A DNA stretch of 64,000 bases from Thermoleophilaceae bacterium. Its GTDB lineage: Bacteria; Actinomycetota; Thermoleophilia; Solirubrobacterales; Thermoleophilaceae. Positions 48,975 to 57,902 of this stretch are shown in pieces. Location of the stretch: contig JAUJNT010000003.1 of the NCBI GenBank assembly GCA_030448005.1, positions 295,061 through 359,060 of the forward strand, in the 5' to 3' direction. The position numbers and the translations under genes are program-made. Positions within the stretch are counted from its first letter, which is position 1, and every line of letters starts with the position of its first letter. Under the pieces are notes generated by a model that ran no database searches, was not told the origin of the DNA, and worked only from the letters and a program-made list of their open reading frames with translations.

Positions 48975-50538
48975 ACAGGTCGATCAGAGCCTCGGCGTCG
49001 CCCGGACGGTCGAGCTCGATCGTCACCTTGGCCTTCTTGCCACCCAGCTCATGGACTGCCACGATCGTGGAGCCCTCCCAGTCGCAGCGGTGCAGGAGCA
49101 CCGACGGCGCGCCGCCATCGAGTACCTCGAGCGTGCCGAAGCCGATCTCTGGGCATTCCCGCCGGCGGCGGATGAGCCGCTCGAACCAGTTGAGCAGGGA
49201 GCCGTGGTCGCGGCGCTGCCGGGTCACGTTGACCTTTGCGGGCCCGAATCGGTCGTCGTCGGTGACCGGGCGGCACAGCGCGTCCGCCACGGGCATGGTC
49301 GAGAACCCGGCGTTTGGCTCATCTGACCACTGCATCGGGGAGCGCACGCTCAGGCGCCCCTCGATCGCCAGGTTCTCGCCCATCCCGATCTCCTCGCCGT
49401 AGAAGAGCACGGGTGTGCCGGGAAGGGAGAAGGCAAGGCTGTAGACCATGCGGATCGCCTGCTGGTCTGCGTCGAGCATCGGCGGCAGGCGACGGCGCAG
49501 GCCCCGGTCGTAGAGCTGCAGCGACTCGTCCGGTCCGAAGGCGGCGAACACCTCCTCGCGCTCTGCCTTTGAGAGCTTGTCGAGCGTCAGCTCGTCGTGG
49601 TTTCGCACGAAGCGTCCCCACTGGCAGTCCGTCGGAATCTCAGGGGCCTCGCGGAGCGCGTTGCGAAGCGGCTCGGCCTCCCCGCGCGCGAGCGCCAGGT
49701 ACATCGACTGCATGCCGAAGAAGTCGAACAGCATGTGCAGCTCATCGCCGTCCTCGTCGCCGAAGAACTCGCGCGCGACAGGCGGCTCGAGGTTCACCTC
49801 CCCTAGCAGCATCGCCTCGCCGTTCCGGCGTGAGGCAAACGCGCGCAGGTCGCGCATCAGCTCATGCGGGTCCACCATGGCGCCCTCCGGCATGCCCATC
49901 GGCTCGAGCATGAAGGGCACCGCGTCCACGCGGAAGCCCGAGAGCCCCTGCTCGAGCCAGAAGCCCATCACCTGCGCGATCTCGTCGCGGACGGCGGGGT
50001 TGGCCACGTTCAGGTCGGGCTGGTGGGAGTAGAAGCGGTGGAGGTAGAACTGCTCCGCCCGCTCGTCCCACGCCCAGTTGGAGCTCTCCTTGTCCGGGAA
50101 GACGACGTCCCCGGGCTTCTCCTCGGGCTTCTCATCGGACCACACGTAGAAGTCGCGGTAGGGCGAGTCGCGGTCGGCGCGCGCGGCCTGAAACCAGGGG
50201 TGCTGATCGGAGGTGTGGTTCATCACGAGGTCGGCGATCACCCGTATGCCGCGGTCGCGTGCGGTGCGCACGAACTCGACGAAGTCGCCGTGGGTGCCCA
50301 GCCGCGGATCGACGGCGTAGAAGTCGGAGATGTCATAGCCGTCGTCGAGTCCGGGGGACTCGTAGAAGGGCATCAGCCACACGCACGACACGCCCATGCC
50401 GCCGAGGTAATCGAGCCGGTCGGTCAGCCCGCGCAGGTCCCCGCAGCCGTCGCCGTCGGAGTCGTAGAAGGTCTCGACGTCAAGGCAGTACACCACCGCG
50501 TTCTTCCACCACAGATCGCTCGTGGCCTTGAGGCTCAT
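48865..50538 (-). CDS. GH13 trehalose synthase-like enzyme
   Basis: 557 residues. WKNAVVYCLDVETFYDSDGD resembles the maltose alpha-glucosyltransferase (trehalose synthase, GH13_16) N-terminus. Nucleophile in LSGFRVDAVPFML, acid/base in MLLGEVNLEP, third Asp in FVRNHDELTLDKLSKAE; a beta-sandwich C-domain follows. It may interconvert maltose and trehalose or be a related glucosyltransferase. ATG 50538 overlaps the LLM stop by 4 bp. Confidence 0.85.
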   Translation of the reverse strand: MSLKATSDLWWKNAVVYCLDVETFYDSDGDGCGDLRGLTDRLDYLGGMGVSCVWLMPFYESPGLDDGYDISDFYAVDPRLGTHGDFVEFVRTARDRGIRVIADLVMNHTSDQHPWFQAARADRDSPYRDFYVWSDEKPEEKPGDVVFPDKESSNWAWDERAEQFYLHRFYSHQPDLNVANPAVRDEIAQVMGFWLEQGLSGFRVDAVPFMLEPMGMPEGAMVDPHELMRDLRAFASRRNGEAMLLGEVNLEPPVAREFFGDEDGDELHMLFDFFGMQSMYLALARGEAEPLRNALREAPEIPTDCQWGRFVRNHDELTLDKLSKAEREEVFAAFGPDESLQLYDRGLRRRLPPMLDADQQAIRMVYSLAFSLPGTPVLFYGEEIGMGENLAIEGRLSVRSPMQWSDEPNAGFSTMPVADALCRPVTDDDRFGPAKVNVTRQRRDHGSLLNWFERLIRRRRECPEIGFGTLEVLDGGAPSVLLHRCDWEGSTIVAVHELGGKKAKVTIELDRPGDAEALIDLFSADVHGLDGGCAKLDLEPHDFRWLRVRRPGRRLPP

Positions 50539-51503
50539 TCGGAGAGCTTCGGGAGGACGTGCTCGCCGAAGGCGTCGATGAAGGCGGTCTGGTCCCGGCC
50601 CACGTGGTGCACGTTGATCTCCTCGAAGCCAAGGTCGGTGAGCTCGCGCAGCCACGCCACGTGCTGGTCGAGGTCGGAGGAGATCAGCACCGTCTCGCGC
50701 ACCTTGTCGGGCGTCACGTCCTCCGCCTCGGCAAGGCGGTCGAAGTCCTCTGCCAGCTCGAGGTCCCAGCAGGTGGGGGGCGGGAAGACGTTGGTGCGCC
50801 ACTGATCGAAGGCAACCGCGAGCGCCTCCTCCTCGCTGGGTGCCCAAGACAGATGCACCTGCAGGACCAGGCGCTTTCCCTCGCCACCGTTTCCGCGAAA
50901 CGCCGCCACCATCTCGTTCAGCTTGTCGTGGGGCTGGTTCACCGTGGCGAGGCCATCGGCCCACTCGCCGGCCCAGCGCGCGGTTTCCACGCTCACCGCC
51001 GGTCCTATCAGCGGCGGCGGCTCCGCCGGGAGGGTGTAGAGCTTCGCACGGTCCACCTTCACCAGCCCGTCGTGGGACACCGTCTCACCGCCGAACAGGC
51101 GCCGCATGATCTGCACGCACTCGCCGAGGCGGGCGTTGCGCGTCTCCTTGTCGGGCCACGGGTCGCCGGTGATGTGCTCGTTCTGGGCCTCGCCGCTGCC
51201 CACCGCCACCCAGAGCCGGCCGGGGAACATCTCACAGAGCGTGGCGGCGGCCTGGGCCACGATCGCTGGGTGGTAGCGCTGCCCCGGGGCGTTCACCACG
51301 CCGAAGGGCAGGTCCGTGGCTCCCATCGCTGCGCCGAGCCACGACCACGCAAAGCCCGACTCGCCCTGGCGCTCGCTCCAGGGGGAGAAGTGGTCCGAGC
51401 ACATGATGGCCCCGAAGCCGGCCGCCTCCGCGTGCCTGGCGTGCTCGAGCAGCCGGCTCGGTGGGATCTGCTCGTGGGAGCAGTGCAGGCCGACGAGGGG
51501 CAC
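50535..51503 (-). CDS. LLM-type flavin oxidoreductase coupled to GH13 gene
   Basis: A 322-residue luciferase-superfamily protein. MPLVGLHCSHEQIPPS, ARHAEAAGFGAIMCSDHFSPW, LWVAVGSGEAQNEHITGDPW and the C-terminal DLGFEEINVHHVGRDQ resemble the 'probable non-F420 flavinoid oxidoreductase' group more than classical F420 enzymes. ATGA overlap with the GH13 gene means co-translation. Substrate unknown. Confidence 0.85.
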   Translation of the reverse strand: MPLVGLHCSHEQIPPSRLLEHARHAEAAGFGAIMCSDHFSPWSERQGESGFAWSWLGAAMGATDLPFGVVNAPGQRYHPAIVAQAAATLCEMFPGRLWVAVGSGEAQNEHITGDPWPDKETRNARLGECVQIMRRLFGGETVSHDGLVKVDRAKLYTLPAEPPPLIGPAVSVETARWAGEWADGLATVNQPHDKLNEMVAAFRGNGGEGKRLVLQVHLSWAPSEEEALAVAFDQWRTNVFPPPTCWDLELAEDFDRLAEAEDVTPDKVRETVLISSDLDQHVAWLRELTDLGFEEINVHHVGRDQTAFIDAFGEHVLPKLSE

Positions 51504-51530
51504 GGGTGGAGGCTACCCGCGGAAGGGCCT

Positions 51531-51655
51531 GCCGACACGGATGGATCCTGCGCGCGGACGGGCTCGGCGACACGGACAGGATCCTGCCCCGCGGACGAGC
51601 TCGGCGACACGGACAGGATCCTGCCGCGCGGACGAGCTCGCCGACACGGCGACCC
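51531..51655. repeat. Tandem 37-bp repeat array
   Basis: Units 51531-51565 (35 bp), 51566-51602 and 51603-51639 (37 bp each, one mismatch), then a partial unit to about 51655. Each holds GACACGGACAGGATCCTGCC and GCGGACGAGCTC; GGATCC is palindromic. It lies between the LLM start and the protease stop. The core (CGGC, ACGGAC, GGATCCT) distantly resembles the 39-bp family at the window start. Confidence 0.75.
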
Positions 51656-51670
51656 TTTGCGGCGCCTGCC

Positions 51671-53974
51671 CTAGAAATGCCCGATCGTCACGAGCGCGAA
51701 GTCCTGCGGTCCGTGCGGCACGTTCGACCCCACGACGTCCACGGTCCACGTGCCGGCTGCCGGCTTGGACACGTGCACGAGCTCGGCGTTGTTGCGCGCG
51801 TCGAGACCCCTCGCGCCTCCCCGCCGCCCGTTGCCGGCGACCTTCGAGCCGTCCGGAGCGGTGACGATCAGGTTGAGGTCGTTCACGAGCGCCGGCCCCG
51901 GGAAGTCCGAGTAGGCGAGCGCCACGCGCAGCGGCTGTCCCTTGGACTTGACCCGCAGCTCCCGGGAGTGCGCCTTGCCGGTCTGGAGCCCGGGGGCGAC
52001 TTCGAAGAAGTGGCTCGAAGCCGACCCTCGAGGCGCGAGCACCCCGTCCAGGTCGAGGCGCCCGAAGCCCTGCTCGTTATCCACCACCGCGCCGCGCTCC
52101 CCGTAGCCGCTCAGCCTCGCGGCGCCCGCCATCAGCGCGGCCTTCAGCAGGGCGGCGGTGGGCTGGGCCACCCCCTGCTCCGTTCGCAGATACTCGCGCA
52201 CCACCGCCACGGCGCCCGCGGCGAGCGGGCACGCCATGCTCGTGCCGCCCATGTGGAAGTACAGCCGGCTCGGCTGGAAGGGCGCCCACGCCACGTTGTT
52301 GAGGGGCAGCATCCGCGACCGCGTCGAGAGGATGAACGTGCCGGGCGCCACCACCTCGGGCTTGACTCGCCCGTCGCTGGTAGGACCGCGGCTGCTGAAG
52401 GCCACCACCTGCTTCGGGTCGTTTGCCATCGGGTCGCCCGCGTGCGGGGCCACGGGGAAGTCCTGAGGCCACCATCGGTCGTAGGTGGCGGCGTTGAACT
52501 CCGGTCGCTTGTTCTCGCACGCGCCGACCGTGATGCAGTTCTTCGCCGTGCCCGGTGAGGTCACGCTCATCGGGTTGATCCTGCCGTCGCCGTCGGCGTC
52601 TGACCCGTCGTTCCCGGCGGCCACGAGCACGCAGAAGTCCTTGTGCTCCCAGACCCATTCGTCGAGCGCGCGGCAGGACTCGTCGTAGGCGCCCGGCTGG
52701 CCACCGCCCCAGGAGTTCGAGTGGATGCGGGCGCCGTCGCTGAAGGCGTCGGAGAAGATGTCCTTCAGGTCCGCCGGGATGCCCGCCAGCATGTAGCGCC
52801 CGAACCGCTGGAGGTCCGCCGGGTCCTTCCAGTCGCACGCCTGCTCGATCGCCTGGAACACCAGCTTCGCCTCGTGGGCAAAGCCCCGAATCGGGCCCGC
52901 AAGCCCCGGCTTGCCCTCGGAGGCGACTCCGCTTCCGAGCACCGAGCCCGACACGTGGGTGCCGTGGCCGCTTCCCAGATCGGCGGGTCCGTCGTCGGCG
53001 CCGGGGTTGTTCACGTACGGCGCGAAGTCCGGGGTCATCGGGTAGCTCCTCACGGAGGCCACCCTGCCCTCGAAGTCCGGGTGGATCGCGTTCGGGTCGC
53101 CGGTGTCGATGCCGGTGTCGCACACGGCCACCGTCTCCCCGCTTCCACTCAGACCGAGCCCGGACGTGCCGAGGGAGGTCTTCGTGCCGGTCACTGTGGC
53201 CGCCACGTCGTTGCTCGGGCGGTTCACGGCCCGCCGCCTGACCTTGCGCACGCCGTGGATCGCGGCCAGCTGCTGGAGCCGCTGGCCCTCCTCGTCGCCG
53301 TCCTTGGGCCGAACCACCAGGATCTGCGCCTTCGGCTCGTTCATCACGACCTCGAAGCCGAGCTTCTTCACACGCGGGATCGCGTCGACCGCCTCCTCGG
53401 GCCCGAAGAACTCGACGGTGTAGGCGTCGGGAAGGAGCTGGGTGCGCGGCAGCTCGGGCGCGTCCCCCTGCTCGATCTCCTGGCTGAGGGACTCATCCAG
53501 ACGCGCCCTGGCGGGCAGGTGCCCTACCCAGCGCACGTACTTGGCGGATGCGATCTTGGCCAGCGCGGCTTCGTCGGCGCGCACGACGTAGGTGAAGTCT
53601 CTGTAGGGCTCGCGCGGCTCTCCGCCGGCGCGTTTCACGCCGGCGAGCCACTGGGCCTTGATCGGGCCCTTGAACTGCACGAGATAGTGGTGGGGACCCG
53701 GGTCGAGCTCCTCCGCGCTCTCGTATGCCGGGTGCTCCTGGGTCTTGCCCTTGGCCTGGACCCGCGGGATGGTGGTGTCGATCTCGCCGTCGGGAAGCGG
53801 GATCTCGTAGAGGTCGGTGATGTCCTGCACCAGGTGCTCGCGCGCGAGCCGCTTGGCCTGCGCCGGCGACGCCTCTACCACGGCGAAGCCGTCGTAGGGC
53901 TCGAGCACCTTCACACCGTCGAGCCGAGCGTCCTGCTCCTGCTTGCCCACGAAGACCTTCAGGATGCGGTTCAT
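51671..53974 (-). CDS. Subtilisin-like serine protease (S8) without signal peptide
   Basis: 767 residues. About 270 N-terminal residues hold repeated propeptide-like units (VLEPYDGFAVVEASPAQ; HHYLVQFKGPIKAQWL; YTVEFFGPEEAVDAIP). The S8 domain has Asp286 (VAVCDTGID), His337 (GSGHGTHVSG), oxyanion Asn455 (VAAGNDGS) and Ser579 (GGTSMACP). A C-terminal beta domain (residues 645-767) resembles P/pre-peptidase C-type domains. No hydrophobic signal follows MNRILKVFVG, which is odd for this family. ATG 53974. Confidence 0.88.
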   Translation of the reverse strand: MNRILKVFVGKQEQDARLDGVKVLEPYDGFAVVEASPAQAKRLAREHLVQDITDLYEIPLPDGEIDTTIPRVQAKGKTQEHPAYESAEELDPGPHHYLVQFKGPIKAQWLAGVKRAGGEPREPYRDFTYVVRADEAALAKIASAKYVRWVGHLPARARLDESLSQEIEQGDAPELPRTQLLPDAYTVEFFGPEEAVDAIPRVKKLGFEVVMNEPKAQILVVRPKDGDEEGQRLQQLAAIHGVRKVRRRAVNRPSNDVAATVTGTKTSLGTSGLGLSGSGETVAVCDTGIDTGDPNAIHPDFEGRVASVRSYPMTPDFAPYVNNPGADDGPADLGSGHGTHVSGSVLGSGVASEGKPGLAGPIRGFAHEAKLVFQAIEQACDWKDPADLQRFGRYMLAGIPADLKDIFSDAFSDGARIHSNSWGGGQPGAYDESCRALDEWVWEHKDFCVLVAAGNDGSDADGDGRINPMSVTSPGTAKNCITVGACENKRPEFNAATYDRWWPQDFPVAPHAGDPMANDPKQVVAFSSRGPTSDGRVKPEVVAPGTFILSTRSRMLPLNNVAWAPFQPSRLYFHMGGTSMACPLAAGAVAVVREYLRTEQGVAQPTAALLKAALMAGAARLSGYGERGAVVDNEQGFGRLDLDGVLAPRGSASSHFFEVAPGLQTGKAHSRELRVKSKGQPLRVALAYSDFPGPALVNDLNLIVTAPDGSKVAGNGRRGGARGLDARNNAELVHVSKPAAGTWTVDVVGSNVPHGPQDFALVTIGHF

Positions 53975-54072
53975 CGGCTGCTCCTCTCGCGTGTGCGAGT
54001 TGCTGGCAGGTCAGGGGCGACCCTACCGCGACCCGCCCCGCTCGACCAGGCCACCGCTAGCCTGTCCGCGCG

Positions 54073-54792
54073 ATGAGCGCGCCGAGAGAAGTGGTGATCC
54101 TCTGCGGGGGGAGGGGAACCCGTCTGCAGGAGCACACCAGGGAGATCCCCAAGCCGTTGGTTGAGATCGGGGGCCGGCCGATCCTGTGGCACGTGATCCA
54201 GATCTACGCCGCCCAGGGCTTCAGCAGCTTCGTGCTGTGCACCGGCTATCGCGGCGAGATGATCGAGCGCTTCGTAAAGGCCGAGCCGTGGCCAGAGGGC
54301 ACGCGGCTGGCGTGTGTGGACACCGGGCTCGACACGCCGACCGGAGGGCGGTTGCACCTGGTGAGGGATCGCGTCGACCGGCGGCCCTTCTGTGCCACCT
54401 ACTCCGATGGCGTGGCCGACATCGACCTCGATGCGCTCTGGCGAGACCACGCGGCGTCGGGCAGGACGGCGACGATGACCGTGGTCCAGCCCGAGCTCCA
54501 GTTCGGGGTCACCGAGCTCGGCGAGAACGGGCAGGTGCGCGGCTTCAAGGAGAAGCCGAAGTCCCAGCACTGGATCAACGGAGGCTTCTTCTGCTTCGAG
54601 CCGGAGGTATTCGACTACCTCGATCGCGACAGCGTGCTCGAGCGCACACCCCTTGAGCGCCTGGCCGCCGAAGGCCGGCTGAACGGATATCGCCATACCG
54701 GGTTCTGGGAGTGCATGGACACCTACAAGGACTCAGTGCAGCTGAACGACCTGTGGCAGAAGGAGCGTCCACCCTGGAAGGTCTGGTCCTAG
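54073..54792 (+). CDS. Sugar nucleotidyltransferase, glucose-1-phosphate cytidylyltransferase-like
   Basis: 239 residues. NTP-transferase signature ILCGGRGTRLQEHTREIPKP, then LVEIGGRPILWHVIQIYAAQG; YSDGVADIDLDAL supplies the metal Asp; FKEKPKSQHWINGGFFCFE is typical of the RfbF group. It makes CDP-glucose or another activated hexose for surface polysaccharide. It lies just before a GT4 gene. Confidence 0.87.
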   Translation: MSAPREVVILCGGRGTRLQEHTREIPKPLVEIGGRPILWHVIQIYAAQGFSSFVLCTGYRGEMIERFVKAEPWPEGTRLACVDTGLDTPTGGRLHLVRDRVDRRPFCATYSDGVADIDLDALWRDHAASGRTATMTVVQPELQFGVTELGENGQVRGFKEKPKSQHWINGGFFCFEPEVFDYLDRDSVLERTPLERLAAEGRLNGYRHTGFWECMDTYKDSVQLNDLWQKERPPWKVWS

Positions 54793-54803
54793 AGGCGCGA
54801 GCG

Positions 54804-55898
54804 CTGAGCGGGGGCCTGCGCGTCGCGCTCCTCAGCCCGGCCTACTGGCCCGAGGTGCGCCGCGGCACCGAGCGCTTCGCCCGTGACCTGGCGACGGGGC
54901 TGATCGAGCGGGGCCACCGGCCCAGCCTCATCACGAGCCACCCGGGCCCACCCTCGACGGCACTCGAGGACGGCCTGGTCGTGCGGCGCAACCGGCGCCC
55001 GCCCGAGCGCTGGCTTCACCCACTCGGCTTCGAGAGCTACCTCACCCACTGGCCGCTCACCTACGGGTCCCTGCGCCGGAGCGGACCGGACCTGGCACAC
55101 GCCCTGCACCATGCCGACGCCCTGGCGGCCGCCCGCTGGGCCAGGCACACCGGTCGCCCGTCTGTCTTCTCGTTCATGGGCATCCCCTCGGCCGAGGGGT
55201 TTGGCCACCGCAGGCTGCTTGGCCGCGTGATGCAGGCTGCGGTGGCGGGGACCAACGCGCTCGTCGTGCTCAGCAATGCCGCGGCCGAGCGCTTCCAGAG
55301 CCTCCTGGACGTGGAGGCCCGGGTGATCCCGCCGGGCGTGAACACGCACGCGTTCGCGCCCGGGGGCGAGCGAGCCGAGCACCCCACTGTTTTCTGCGGC
55401 GCCGACCCGGCCGAGCCGCGCAAGCGCGTGTCGCTGCTCGTGGAGGCCTTCAAGATCGTCAGGCGCTCGCTCCCCGCCGCGCGGCTCGTGCTCTCAAGAC
55501 CCCGCCGGGGATCGGCCCACCATGTGAGCGCGGAGGAGGGCATCGAGCTCCGTGACGTCGACGCCCCCCGTGCCCTCACCGCCGCCTACCGCGAGGCCTG
55601 GGCCTCCGCCCTGCCCTCCTACTCGGAGGCGTTCGGGCTGGTGCTGCTCGAGGCGCTCGCCTGCGGCACCCCAGTGGTGGGGAGCAACCTGGACGGGATT
55701 CCCGAGCTCGTGGACCGCGAGTCGATCGGGCGGACGTTCGACGGCGACAGACCGGAGCCGCTGGCCCGCGCGCTGCTCGAGACGATCGAGCTCGCACGCG
55801 ATCCGGCCACGCCGGCGGCCTGCAGGGAACGCGCCGAGGAGCTCAGCCAGGAGCGCTGCACGGAGCGCTACCTGCAGCTCTACCGCGAGCTTCTCTAG
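54804..55898 (+). CDS. GT4 family glycosyltransferase
   Basis: A GT-B retaining transferase. N-terminal LRVALLSPAYWPEVRRGTER is the usual GT4 opening, FSFMGIPSAEGFGHRRLLG in the middle, and the donor site PSYSEAFGLVLLEALACGTPV (E-X7-E). No ATG/GTG/TTG lies at the natural start. GTG 54753 is in frame but inside the previous gene; CTG 54804, after an AGG, fits the family N-terminus and is used here. Role: transfer to a glycan or glycolipid. Confidence 0.83.
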   Translation: MSGGLRVALLSPAYWPEVRRGTERFARDLATGLIERGHRPSLITSHPGPPSTALEDGLVVRRNRRPPERWLHPLGFESYLTHWPLTYGSLRRSGPDLAHALHHADALAAARWARHTGRPSVFSFMGIPSAEGFGHRRLLGRVMQAAVAGTNALVVLSNAAAERFQSLLDVEARVIPPGVNTHAFAPGGERAEHPTVFCGADPAEPRKRVSLLVEAFKIVRRSLPAARLVLSRPRRGSAHHVSAEEGIELRDVDAPRALTAAYREAWASALPSYSEAFGLVLLEALACGTPVVGSNLDGIPELVDRESIGRTFDGDRPEPLARALLETIELARDPATPAACRERAEELSQERCTERYLQLYRELL

Positions 55899-55954
55899 CC
55901 GGCCGGGCGCGGCGCCCGGAAGGAACTTCGCGGCGGCGGGCGAAGAACCACCTC

Positions 55955-56806
55955 GTGAAGATGACGGGCACCACCGCACTGACCCTGTCCGCCGAGATCC
56001 GCCAGCGCTTCGACGAGTTCTCGCGCTCGCAAAAGGACGTCGGGCAGTACATAGTCGACCACCTCGACGAGGCCTCGTTCCACACAGCCGAGGAGCTCGC
56101 GCGTCGCGCGAACACCTCGAGCTCGACGGTGGTTCGCTTCGCTCAGGCGCTCGGATTCGAGGGGTTCCCCGAGCTGCAGGCCGCCGCCCGCGAGGAATAC
56201 CGCCGCGCGCGGGAGGGAGCCGACGGAGTAGTGGACCTGGCAAACCCGCCGCTCTTCCCGATCGACCAGACCGAGTTCGAGGCGGCCTTGGCGGCCGACC
56301 ACGTGAACGTGGAGGAGAGCGCCCGGCGGCTCGACCGCGACGAGGTCACGGCGTCCATCGAGCTGATCTCACGCGCCGATCGCATCGTGCTCTGCGGCAC
56401 CGACCAGATGGCCTTCTTCGCCAGCTACCTGCGCCACCTGCTGATGCTGCTCGACCTGCGCTGCGAGGTGGTGGCGAGTCCGAGCCAGGAGGGGCTCGCA
56501 AAGCTCGGCCGGATCGACGAGCGCACCGTGCTGGTCGGCTTCTCCGCCGGCCGCCCGCATCCGCTCGTGGTGCGCGCGCTGAAGCTCGCCCGCAACCGCC
56601 GCGCGGCCACGATCGCGGTGGCGGACGCCACGCTCTCTGAGGTGGCGAAGCTCGCAGACCACAAGCTCTTCTACTCCTCCAACAGCCCCGCCTACGTGCG
56701 CTCGCACTCGGCGCTCCTGGCGGTGGTCCAGGCCCTGGCCTACGGCGTCTACGCGCTGGATGAGTCGGCCTATGCCGATCGGATCAAGGCGTTTCGGCTG
56801 AAGTAG
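55955..56806 (+). CDS. RpiR/MurR family transcriptional regulator
   Basis: 283 residues with an N-terminal HTH_6 (VGQYIVDHLDEASFHTAEEL, then ANTSSSTVVRFAQALGFEG) and a C-terminal SIS domain (RADRIVLCGTDQMAFFAS, VLVGFSAGRPHPLVV) sensing phosphosugars. It may control the sugar-related genes before it or a distant operon. GTG 55955; ATG 55961 is an alternative start. Confidence 0.88.
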   Translation: MKMTGTTALTLSAEIRQRFDEFSRSQKDVGQYIVDHLDEASFHTAEELARRANTSSSTVVRFAQALGFEGFPELQAAAREEYRRAREGADGVVDLANPPLFPIDQTEFEAALAADHVNVEESARRLDRDEVTASIELISRADRIVLCGTDQMAFFASYLRHLLMLLDLRCEVVASPSQEGLAKLGRIDERTVLVGFSAGRPHPLVVRALKLARNRRAATIAVADATLSEVAKLADHKLFYSSNSPAYVRSHSALLAVVQALAYGVYALDESAYADRIKAFRLK

Positions 56807-56827
56807 GCGGGCGCCGGCGCGACGGCG

Positions 56828-56975
56828 GTGAAGGCCATGCTCGAGGCGGAGGGCGAACCCGTCCTCACCCGCTCGGAGGCCGAGCACATGGCGACGGCTC
56901 GTGGACGAGCCTGAAGCGGCCATCGCCGACCTGGCCGGCGCCCTGGCGCGAGCCGAGCCCCGCCTGTCGTCTTGA
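56828..56975 (+). pseudogene. Possible short coding remnant before pdxS
   Basis: One frame reads VKAMLEAEGEPVLTRSEAEH then stops; another nearby frame reads [20 protein letters not shown] and ends in TGA. Together they look like a frameshifted tail of a helical protein. No family assigned. Confidence 0.25.
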
Positions 56976-57001
56976 GGCCCACGGGCGACGCGTGTCGTAC
57001 C

Positions 57002-57898
57002 ATGGACAGCGTGAGAGAAGAGGGCACGTTCCGGGTGAAGTCAGGCCTCGCCGAGATGCTCAAGGGCGGCGTGATCATGGACGTCGTCAGCGCCGAGCAG
57101 GCGCGTGTGGCCGAGGGCGCGGGCGCCGCCGCGGTGATGGCGCTCGAGCGCGTGCCGGCGGACATCCGCGCGGCCGGTGGCGTCGCCCGGATGGCCGACC
57201 CGACGAAGGTCGAGGAGATCCAGCAGGCGGTCACGGTCCCCGTGATGGCCAAGGCCCGGATCGGCCATTACGTGGAGGCCGAGGTGCTCCAGGCGCTCGA
57301 GGTGGACTACATCGACGAGTCCGAGGTGCTGACGCCGGCCGACAACGCCAACCACATCGACAAGTGGGCCTTCACGGTTCCTTTCGTGTGCGGAGCAACC
57401 AACCTCGGTGAGGCGCTGCGGCGGATCGCAGAGGGCGCAGCCATGATCCGCAGCAAGGGTGAGGCGGGGACAGGGAACGTGGTCGAGGCGGTCACGCACA
57501 TGCGGGCGATCGGGAGCGAGATCCGCCGGCTCGGCACGCTCGACGCCTCAGAGCTGGCCGCGGCCGCGAAGGACCTGCGGGCGCCGCTCGAGATCGTGCG
57601 CTCCGTTGCCTCGGCAAGGAAGCTGCCCGTCGTCATGTTCTCGGCCGGAGGTATCGCGACCCCCTCGGACGCCGCGCTCATGATGCGCCTAGGGGCCGAG
57701 GGCGTGTTCGTGGGCTCCGGCATCTTCAAGGCAGAGGATCCCGAGCGCACCGCCGCGGCGATCGTGGAGGCCACCACCCACTTCGAGGATGCAGCCCGCA
57801 TCGCCGCCGCCTCACGCGACCTGGGCGCGCCCATGGCGGGCACGGAGATCGGCGCGCTCGAGGCCGAGGGCGGCCTTCTTCAGAACCGCGGCTGGTAG
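57002..57898 (+). CDS. pdxS: Pyridoxal 5'-phosphate synthase, lyase subunit PdxS
   Basis: 298 residues. Assembles PLP from ribose 5-phosphate, glyceraldehyde 3-phosphate and ammonia supplied by Pdx[52 protein letters not shown], and [16 protein letters not shown] match the family; the catalytic Lys residues lie in AKARIGH and GGVIMD-flanking segments. ATG 57002. It forms an operon with pdxT. Confidence 0.97.
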   Translation: MDSVREEGTFRVKSGLAEMLKGGVIMDVVSAEQARVAEGAGAAAVMALERVPADIRAAGGVARMADPTKVEEIQQAVTVPVMAKARIGHYVEAEVLQALEVDYIDESEVLTPADNANHIDKWAFTVPFVCGATNLGEALRRIAEGAAMIRSKGEAGTGNVVEAVTHMRAIGSEIRRLGTLDASELAAAAKDLRAPLEIVRSVASARKLPVVMFSAGGIATPSDAALMMRLGAEGVFVGSGIFKAEDPERTAAAIVEATTHFEDAARIAAASRDLGAPMAGTEIGALEAEGGLLQNRGW

Positions 57899-57902
57899 CC
57901 CT

